6,370 nt of DNA from Candidatus Omnitrophota bacterium (GTDB taxonomy: Bacteria; Omnitrophota; Koll11; JAHIPI01): NCBI GenBank assembly GCA_028718265.1, contig JAQUMG010000105.1, forward strand, positions 1 to 6,370, given 5' to 3'. The translations under genes were made by a program, and so were the position numbers. The notes under the pieces were generated by a model that was given only the letters and a program-made list of their open reading frames with translations, did no database searches and was not told where the DNA came from. Positions 1 to 4,661 of this stretch are shown piece after piece (positions within the stretch are counted from its first letter, which is position 1; the number at the start of each line of letters is the position of its first letter).

Positions 1-2
1 TC

Positions 3-1127
3 GGTTATGACCCGCAAAGCAGAAATTTTATAAATCTGAAAACAAATCCGTTAAAAAATAAAAGTGAAGGATGTTTTGCTGTTGCAGCATTTATATCTCC
101 GGGGTTTACCATAACCTATAATAGCCCGTACCGGGAAATCGGTACCCCGAAACTGTTACCGCTTTTTGCGTACGCGGCAGTCGCATTTTACAAAGGCGAT
201 TTTTATGTTGCATCGACGAGGATAGACAGAGAGCGCCGGCAGGACTTGCGGTGCATGGATATGAATATTATAAAGCAAAATGTAAAACTGTTTAGGAAAA
301 TATTTCCGGATAACAGGCTGCTAGTCCACCTCCGGGACTGTGCCCTGGTTTACGGCTGTCCTGCGGCCAAGAATTTTTTTCTGCGGCGATATGAGGCACC
401 GCTTCCGACGTCCCCGCTTTGCAACGCAAACTGTGCCGGCTGCATATCTTATCAGCCTAAGAAAAGATGCCCCATAACGCAGCCGCGCATAAAATTTATT
501 CCTACTCCGGAAGAAGTCAGCGAAATAGCGCTGTTTCATATCCATAACGTCAAAGACCCTGTTGTAAGTTTCGGGCAGGGGTGCGAAGGCGAACCGCTGC
601 TTGTGTCCGATGTCCTCGAAAAGTCGGTAAAGATTATAAGAAGAAAGACCGGCAAAGGAATTATCAATTTAAATACTAACGCCAGCAGGCCACATGTTAT
701 AGGTAGGCTGTTTGATTCGGGGCTTGATAGTATACGCGTCAGCTTAAATAGCGCGCGGGAAGTTTATTACACCAGATATTACAGGCCGAAGTCCTATGCC
801 TTTAAAGACGTTATTGCGTCGATAAAGATTGCTAAGAAAAGGGGAGGTTTTGTTTCCATAAATTATCTGACTATGCCCGGTTTTACCGATTTAAAAAATG
901 AAAACACGGCATTAAAAAATCTGATAAGAGCTTATGGTGTAGATATGATACAGTGGAGGAATCTTAATTTCGATCCCCTGGCATATTTTAGAGATTTAAA
1001 GGTATCCGCTCATGAATCTCCCATGTTAGGAATAAAGGAAGTTGTGTCATCCGTCCGCAGGGAATTCCCGCATTTAATGATGGGCTACTTCAACCCTTCG
1101 AGAGCAAGAATAAAAAGACATAAGTGA
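3..1127 (+). CDS. Radical SAM protein, 5' end beyond the window
   Basis: The frame is open without a stop from position 3 to the TAA at 1125-1127, giving 374 visible codons, so the true start lies upstream of the window. The TTG at 246 and ATGs at 255/261 are internal: the codons before them read as good protein (for example AVAAFISPGFT, FYKGDFYVAS, RIDRERRQDLR). Numbered from the left edge, residues about 1-80 form an N-terminal region typical of a subset of radical SAM proteins. Cys140, Cys144 and Cys147 form the CX3CX2C motif (SPLCNANCAGC) that binds the SAM-cleaving [4Fe-4S] cluster. GQGCEGEPLL near residue 195 matches the GGEP-like SAM-binding motif, and NLNTNASRP and SIRVSLNS look like later barrel strands. 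The reaction and substrate cannot be told from sequence. From memory of related proteins I expect about 50 more residues upstream. No link to the downstream glycogen genes is visible; the two are separated by 490 nt and a promoter. Confidence 0.93.
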   Translation, partial: GYDPQSRNFINLKTNPLKNKSEGCFAVAAFISPGFTITYNSPYREIGTPKLLPLFAYAAVAFYKGDFYVASTRIDRERRQDLRCMDMNIIKQNVKLFRKIFPDNRLLVHLRDCALVYGCPAAKNFFLRRYEAPLPTSPLCNANCAGCISYQPKKRCPITQPRIKFIPTPEEVSEIALFHIHNVKDPVVSFGQGCEGEPLLVSDVLEKSVKIIRRKTGKGIINLNTNASRPHVIGRLFDSGLDSIRVSLNSAREVYYTRYYRPKSYAFKDVIASIKIAKKRGGFVSINYLTMPGFTDLKNENTALKNLIRAYGVDMIQWRNLNFDPLAYFRDLKVSAHESPMLGIKEVVSSVRREFPHLMMGYFNPSRARIKRHK

Positions 1128-1198
1128 TTAAGTAATATTGATACTCTCCTCGCAATTCAAAGGAACCCGGTATTTTTCTCGCTCCTAGTCGATTTCTA

Positions 1199-1212
1199 CC
1201 GCCGCAAGGCGG
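1199..1212. repeat. Small GCAA-loop hairpin inside the palindromic element
   Basis: CCGCC (1199-1203) and GGCGG (1208-1212) form a perfect 5-bp stem around the loop GCAA, a stable GNRA-type tetraloop when read as RNA on the + strand. It sits on the left arm of the element, in the place where the right arm has no counterpart. Confidence 0.5.
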
Positions 1213-1252
1213 GACGGCGAAGGTCTTTCGCGACTCGGTGGCTGCAGAACTC

Positions 1253-1277
1253 GCCCCGATGGGCTCTCCATCGGGGC
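1253..1277. repeat. Perfect 10-bp hairpin near the centre of the palindromic element
   Basis: GCCCCGATGG (1253-1262) and CCATCGGGGC (1268-1277) are perfect reverse complements separated by 5 nt (GCTCT). There is no T-run after it on either strand, so it does not look like an intrinsic terminator. Confidence 0.75.
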
Positions 1278-1292
1278 TCTGTCAGCTTCGCC

Positions 1293-1329
1293 ATCCCGAG
1301 ATTGTCCCGCTCTCGCGGGACCTCGGGAT
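1293..1329. repeat. 15-bp hairpin with a 3-nt bulge inside the palindromic element
   Basis: The outer stem ATCCCGAG (1293-1300) pairs perfectly with CTCGGGAT (1322-1329). The inner stem GTCCCGC (1304-1310) pairs perfectly with GCGGGAC (1315-1321). The loop is TCTC and three unpaired bases (1301-1303) form a one-sided bulge. No T-tract follows, so a terminator role is not supported. Confidence 0.75.
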
Positions 1330-1486
1330 TCCCTCGTCGCTAAAGCTGCTTCGCCTAAAATCGACATGTCGCTGCGAAAAACACCGGATTCCTCTTTACT
1401 GCAGCGGAAGGCCATGCCTGCGGCAGGCAGGCGTTAAGAATTTTGCTAGACGCGAGGAGAATATCGCGGTTAATCCTAAGCGGAAA

Positions 1487-1505
1487 TAGCCACAAAGTGG
1501 AGCTA
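1487..1505. repeat. Short bulged hairpin between the palindromic element and the operon promoter
   Basis: TAG-CCAC (1487-1493) pairs with GTGG-CTA (1497-1500, 1503-1505) around an AAA loop with a 2-nt bulge. Only four T residues follow, after CCAA, so it is at best a weak terminator for the upstream transcript and may be part of the neighbouring repeat. Confidence 0.35.
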
Positions 1506-1535
1506 CCAATTTTGCCGGAATGAGCAAGATTTTTC

Positions 1536-1564
1536 TTGACAAAGTTAACGTTATGTGTCATAAT
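1536..1564 (+). promoter_or_regulatory. Sigma-70-type promoter of the glycogen operon
   Basis: A consensus -35 TTGACA (1536-1541) is followed by a 17-bp spacer and the -10 hexamer CATAAT (1559-1564, five of six consensus). An extended -10 TG lies at 1556-1557 (TGTCATAAT). The expected transcription start is about 1570-1573, giving a leader of about 47 nt before the ATG at 1618. It is the only strong promoter I see in the window and lies ahead of the first operon gene. Confidence 0.82.
1546..1563. promoter_or_regulatory. Candidate operator: two adjacent dyads over the spacer and -10
   Basis: TAACGTTA (1546-1553) is a perfect 8-bp palindrome in the promoter spacer. Immediately overlapping it, TTATG (1551-1555) and CATAA (1559-1563) form a dyad with a 3-nt centre that covers the -10 hexamer. 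XRE-family repressors usually bind such dyads as dimers and often control their own operon, and the first gene here encodes an XRE domain. Binding is inferred; A/T-rich promoter DNA yields short dyads by chance. Confidence 0.4.
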
Positions 1565-1569
1565 CAAAA

Positions 1570-1611
1570 TCCTCAGAAAAATGAGGAATTGCAAAATGGT
1601 CTGATTGAGGA
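1570..1611 (+). promoter_or_regulatory. Leader hairpin and ribosome binding site with possible alternative pairing
   Basis: TCCTCA (1570-1575) pairs perfectly with TGAGGA (1582-1587) around a 6-nt A-rich loop at the expected 5' end of the operon mRNA. The same hexamer TGAGGA occurs again at 1606-1611, where GAGG is the Shine-Dalgarno of the first gene, 7 nt before ATG 1618. The 5' TCCTCA could therefore pair with either copy, so the first would leave the ribosome site free and the second would cover it. The repeat is seen; the switch is an inference. Confidence 0.4.
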
Positions 1612-1617
1612 CATTAT

Positions 1618-2205
1618 ATGTACGGAACGAACATCAAAAGGATAAGGGAAAAGAAGAACATAACACAGGAAGACCTGGCCAAAAGAATAGGCGTATCACG
1701 CCAGGCCGTCTGTATGTGGGAGACCGGCAAAAGGGAGATTAAAGGTACGATGCTGAATAAGATAGCGCAAATATTCAGTGTTCCCGTAAGCGAGATTCTT
1801 AACGAAACTAGCGCTGTTAGCGATACGGATATATTGGAGTCATACAGACTTTCATTAACAGGAAAGGAGGATAGCATGAAGGAAACATTGATGTCTACAC
1901 TAACAAGGAAAAGAGGAAAGGAGGGTGAGGTAATGAAGAAGTCGGAATCGAGTGCAACATTTACACTTGCAGCACCCAAGGCGTCCAAAGTAGCCCTGAC
2001 AGGTAGTTTTAATTCTTGGAGCAAGTCAGGAACACCGCTAAAAAAGGATAAGAACGGGACATGGAAAACGGATCTAAGCCTTAAGCCGGGCAGGTACGAA
2101 TATAAATTTATCGTTGACGGCCAGTGGTGGACTGATCCGGCAAACAGATGCACTGTTCGCAATTCATACGGATCGGAGAATTCAGTAGTAGAAATAAAAG
2201 GTTAA
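1618..2205 (+). CDS. XRE helix-turn-helix protein fused to a CBM48/AMPK-beta-like glycogen-binding module
   Basis: This 195-residue protein has two clear domains. Residues 1-62 are an XRE/Cro-type DNA-binding domain, with TQEDLAKRIGVSRQAV (16-31) as the helix-turn-helix core. Residues about 63-110 are a charged linker. Residues about 112-194 are a CBM48/E-set module like the AMPK beta glycogen-binding domain: GSFNSW (129-134), YEYKF (160-164), DGQWWTDP (167-174) and GSENS (185-189). The residues equivalent to the sugar-stacking tryptophans (Trp134, Trp170), Lys163 and Asn188 are present, so carbohydrate binding is likely. ATG 1618 is chosen for its position before the intact HTH and the GAGG 7 nt upstream. 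It is cytoplasmic, with no signal peptide or membrane segment. As first gene of a glycogen operon it is likely a polymer-sensing regulator, possibly autoregulatory. The linker holds two strong internal ribosome sites, so the gene may be a recent fusion or make a second product. I recognise no named gene. Confidence 0.92.
   Translation: MYGTNIKRIREKKNITQEDLAKRIGVSRQAVCMWETGKREIKGTMLNKIAQIFSVPVSEILNETSAVSDTDILESYRLSLTGKEDSMKETLMSTLTRKRGKEGEVMKKSESSATFTLAAPKASKVALTGSFNSWSKSGTPLKKDKNGTWKTDLSLKPGRYEYKFIVDGQWWTDPANRCTVRNSYGSENSVVEIKG
1860..1935 (+). promoter_or_regulatory. Two identical internal Shine-Dalgarno sequences before in-frame ATGs in the HTH-CBM48 linker
   Basis: The 11-mer AGGAAAGGAGG occurs at 1860-1870 and again at 1914-1924. 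The first lies 5 nt before ATG 1876 (Met87), the second 8 nt before ATG 1933 (Met106). Both ATGs are in the frame of the gene. Both sites match the anti-Shine-Dalgarno far better than the gene's own GAGG. Initiation there would give proteins of 109 or 90 residues that contain the whole glycogen-binding module but no DNA-binding domain. Met106 (MKKSESSATFTL) reads like the natural start of a stand-alone module. Lys/Glu/Gly-rich linkers can produce such sequence by chance, but two exact copies with ideal spacing make use plausible. Confidence 0.6.
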
Positions 2206-2206
2206 T

Positions 2207-3370
2207 ATGCGCATAGCCCTACTTTCTTGGGAGTCCCTACACTCGATAAGTGTAGGAGGCGTAGCTATACATGTTACGGAATTGGCATGTGCCTTAGAGC
2301 GTAAAGGAAACGAAGTTCATGTTTTTACGCGCATGGCACATCATGGCCAACCTCAGTATGAGCGCATTCACGGCGTTCATTACCATAGGTGTCCTTTTGC
2401 GTGCCATCCTGATTTCGTAGAAGAGATAAATAACATGTGCCGCGCTTTTGTGAATACCGTATTCCATGTGGAAGATTACATGGGCGCTCACTTTGATATA
2501 ATTCATGCGCATGACTGGTTGGCGTCAAATGCCATGGTGTGGATAAAACAGGGCAGAGGCAGAAAAAGCATTCTTACCATGCATTCCACCGAATACGGCA
2601 GATGCGGTAATAACTTCTACGGAGGCAATTCCGCAAGGATCAGGGACCATGAAAGACACGGGACATTTTGCGCGGATAGAGTTATCGCGGTTTCAAACGC
2701 CATGAAGAACGAAATAACGTGGATGTACAATCTGCCGGATTGGAAAGCCAGTGTTATCTATAACGGCGTAAGCCACAGAAATTACGACGGATGGATAGAT
2801 CCGGCAGGCGTGAGACGTCAATATGGCATAGGGCCGATGGATCCGATGATAATGTTTTCCGGAAGAATGGTTTATCAGAAGGGTCCGGATCTTCTGGTGG
2901 AAGCCATACCTCACGTACTTAGATATTACGGAAATGCCAAGTTTGTTTTCGTCGGAGACGGCGAGATGCGCTGGGGCATCGAGCGCAGGGCGAATCAAAT
3001 AGGCGTTGGCCACGCGGCAAGGTTTTTAGGTTTTATTAACGGCTGGCGCCTTGCAGATCTTTACAAGGCGACAGATTGCGTTTGTGTTCCGAGCAGGAAT
3101 GAACCCTTCGGCATAGTTATTCTGGAGGCATGGAGTGCCGGAAAACCCGTCGTGGCCAGTTCGAACGGCGGGCCGGCTGAAATCATCTGGCACGACGTAA
3201 ACGGCTTTAAGATTTATCCAAACCCGGATTCCGTGGCATGGGGCATAGGAACGCTGTTTTCGGATTTCGAACATGCGCGATGGATGGGGAGAAACGGGCG
3301 CGTGGCGGTCGAGACGGCTTTTAACTGGGACATTATTGCAGACCAAGTATTGAATGTATACGCAAGCTAA
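2207..3370 (+). CDS. GT4 family glycosyltransferase, glycogen-synthase-like
   Basis: The 387-residue protein is a two-domain GT-B glycosyltransferase of family GT4. The N-terminal half has the glycine-rich acceptor/donor loop SVGGVAIHV (15-23) and HAHDWL (100-105). The C-terminal half has SGRMVYQKGPDLL (218-230), with Arg220 and Lys225 in the places that bind the nucleotide-sugar phosphates. It also has the retaining E-X7-E motif, Glu299-PFGIVIL-Glu307, followed by GGPAEI. Its length and fold are full, with no break. Its place between a glycogen-binding regulator and a glucan branching enzyme points to alpha-1,4-glucan chain elongation in the cytoplasm. The donor (ADP-glucose, UDP-glucose or another) cannot be told. 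It is not the GT5 GlgA type, which is longer and begins with a KTGGL motif. A GlgM-like maltose-1-phosphate synthase is an alternative, but no glgE is visible. ATG 2207 follows the previous stop by 1 nt, with AAAAGG 5 nt upstream, so translation is likely coupled. Confidence 0.9.
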   Translation: MRIALLSWESLHSISVGGVAIHVTELACALERKGNEVHVFTRMAHHGQPQYERIHGVHYHRCPFACHPDFVEEINNMCRAFVNTVFHVEDYMGAHFDIIHAHDWLASNAMVWIKQGRGRKSILTMHSTEYGRCGNNFYGGNSARIRDHERHGTFCADRVIAVSNAMKNEITWMYNLPDWKASVIYNGVSHRNYDGWIDPAGVRRQYGIGPMDPMIMFSGRMVYQKGPDLLVEAIPHVLRYYGNAKFVFVGDGEMRWGIERRANQIGVGHAARFLGFINGWRLADLYKATDCVCVPSRNEPFGIVILEAWSAGKPVVASSNGGPAEIIWHDVNGFKIYPNPDSVAWGIGTLFSDFEHARWMGRNGRVAVETAFNWDIIADQVLNVYAS

Positions 3371-3402
3371 ACACGTATTTATTTTATATAGGGGCACGTT
3401 TA

Positions 3403-4656
3403 ATGGCGAAGAAGGGTATTATCGACATAAAAAATGGGAAAAATTCCGTCTCGCCCAAAACTACTACGCGAACCGTAGCAGATATCAGGACGAGGGCTTT
3501 TTTACCATTTAAAGCAGGCGATAATACAAGAATCCCCGTCAAAGAAAAACGTTCCGACCGCTCACCGGCTTCCAAAATAGAAGAAATTAATCGTTACGCA
3601 AAATATATCCCGAAAAAAGATTTTGTCGATACCTACGATCTGCCTTCAAGTTACAATACCACAACGCTTACGCTTATCCCGAGAGATCCTCATTGGATAC
3701 ATGCTTATTGGGAAGTGTCCCCGCCTTCGATGGAAGAGCTGAGAAGCAGGATTGATACCGTCGCCGAAAATATCATTTATACCTTACGTATGTATGATAT
3801 AAGCTGCATTCACTTTAACGGAAATAATGCCAACCACTGGTTTGATCTAGATTTTAACCCTAATGTCACTAATAATTGGTATGTCAATCTATGGCGCGAC
3901 AATGCGACATATTGCGGGGAGATAGGCGCGCGCTTGCGCGACGGCAGATTTATCCCCATGACCAGGTCGAACATAGTTACAACGCCGCGACAAACCCAGT
4001 CTCGCCGTTCGGAAGAGATTTGGATGAAAGTGGATGATGATTCGAGCGGAGCGCCTTTTGTCGTTGCCGAATTGCAGTCGGGCAGGAAAAACAGATCCGA
4101 CCGCAGTAATGTATCAGGTATAAGAAGGAAAGTTTATTTAACGGAAAACGATATCAGGGCTTATTATTCCAGATTATCTCCGCTCTTGCGTAATCTGCTG
4201 TCACAGCGTCTTGCTAAATTGAATATGAGCGGGTACGAAGTGGTACTCAGGGACGGCAGGATTGTGCTTGATGAAGTGCTGCGCCGCGGTTTAGGAAAAG
4301 GCCGGTTCCTTAAACGGCTGCTTCTGGGCGCATCTGAGGAACTGGTACTCATGGGAGGCGCAAGTGAATTTGCCGGAGCCAGCGAGAAAAGCGCCTCCGA
4401 GCGGGAAGAAATAAAACGTAAGTTCTTTTTTGAAATAGGCACAGAGCTTATTGTATACGGCCGCACAGAACCGGACGCGGCCGTATCTTTGGGTAGCAAG
4501 AACATACCCCTGCGCAGCGACGGGACATTTACCTTGAGGTTCGCTCTTCCCGACGGGGGAAAGATCCCTCTTGATTTCACAGCCCGGTCAAAAAATAAAG
4601 TCGATAAGCGGAGAATTGAGACCGGCGTCGACCGTAAATTCACGAAGTACGAGTAA
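3403..4656 (+). CDS. DUF4912 domain protein with C-terminal beta-sandwich-like module
   Basis: Of its 417 residues, 1-60 are basic and low in structure. Residues about 80-195 match DUF4912, with the core TLTLIPRDPHWIHAYWEV (88-105) and a W/Y/N-rich stretch (NHWFDLDFNP, NNWYVNLW) that reads like an all-beta, possibly sugar-binding fold. Residues 245-330 are helical and charged. Residues about 338-410 (FFFEIGTELIVYGRTEPDA, then SLGSKNIPLRSDGTFTLRF) look like a second small beta-sandwich with an Ig-like pattern. No catalytic motif, signal peptide or membrane segment is seen. The domain's function is unknown; as I recall, DUF4912 genes often sit beside GH57 branching enzymes, as here, so an accessory role in glucan synthesis or granule organisation is an inference from context. 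ATG 3403 is preceded by AGGGG (3390-3394) 8 nt away and lies 32 nt after the glycosyltransferase stop, with no terminator between. Confidence 0.88.
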   Translation: MAKKGIIDIKNGKNSVSPKTTTRTVADIRTRAFLPFKAGDNTRIPVKEKRSDRSPASKIEEINRYAKYIPKKDFVDTYDLPSSYNTTTLTLIPRDPHWIHAYWEVSPPSMEELRSRIDTVAENIIYTLRMYDISCIHFNGNNANHWFDLDFNPNVTNNWYVNLWRDNATYCGEIGARLRDGRFIPMTRSNIVTTPRQTQSRRSEEIWMKVDDDSSGAPFVVAELQSGRKNRSDRSNVSGIRRKVYLTENDIRAYYSRLSPLLRNLLSQRLAKLNMSGYEVVLRDGRIVLDEVLRRGLGKGRFLKRLLLGASEELVLMGGASEFAGASEKSASEREEIKRKFFFEIGTELIVYGRTEPDAAVSLGSKNIPLRSDGTFTLRFALPDGGKIPLDFTARSKNKVDKRRIETGVDRKFTKYE

Positions 4657-4661
4657 TTATT

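Larger units (their letters stand above)
1140..1465. repeat. Large imperfect palindromic intergenic element with terminal inverted repeats (MITE/REP-like)
   Basis: This stretch fills most of the 490-nt gap between two genes and has no credible gene. Its ends are inverted repeats: GATACTCTCCTCGC at 1140-1153 against the reverse complement of 1452-1465 (13 of 14 match). Inside, 1159-1195 pairs imperfectly with 1356-1397 (shared blocks CCGGT, TTTTTC, GTCGATTT). Further in, GGCGAAG (1216-1222) pairs with CTTCGCC (1349-1355), and CTTTCGCGAC (1225-1234) with 1336-1345 (9 of 10). Three separate hairpins sit within. The right arm is longer because it holds an extra block with a small palindrome (TGCCTG/CAGGCA, 1415-1429). 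There is no transposase and no clear target duplication. It could be a non-autonomous mobile element, a REP-like repeat or a structured RNA gene; I favour a dispersed repeat, which this single copy cannot prove. Confidence 0.7.

Noticed and set aside
246..260. TTG 246 or ATG 255/261 as the start of the radical SAM gene
   Set aside because: The same frame is open and protein-like from position 3, so these codons are internal.
1253..1329. Intrinsic terminators for the radical SAM gene
   Set aside because: The hairpins are strong but no T-run follows them on the + strand, nor an equivalent run on the - strand.
1140..1465. An integron attC site or CRISPR array
   Set aside because: No integrase, no gene cassettes and no attC core sites in the right places; no regularly spaced identical direct repeats.
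1185..1594. Several open frames of 76-83 codons on both strands within the intergenic region
   Set aside because: They run through the hairpins of the palindromic element, overlap each other, have no family-like sequence and no ribosome sites.
1614..2162. A 182-codon open frame on the minus strand opposite the HTH-CBM48 gene
   Set aside because: It is the antisense shadow of a gene with two clear domains; its Ser/Leu/Val-rich translation reflects complementary codons.
3350..3390. A separate promoter before the DUF4912 gene (TTGAAT with an A/T-rich stretch)
   Set aside because: No acceptable -10 lies at 16-18 bp from TTGAAT; the stretch is simply A/T-rich and the operon promoter suffices.
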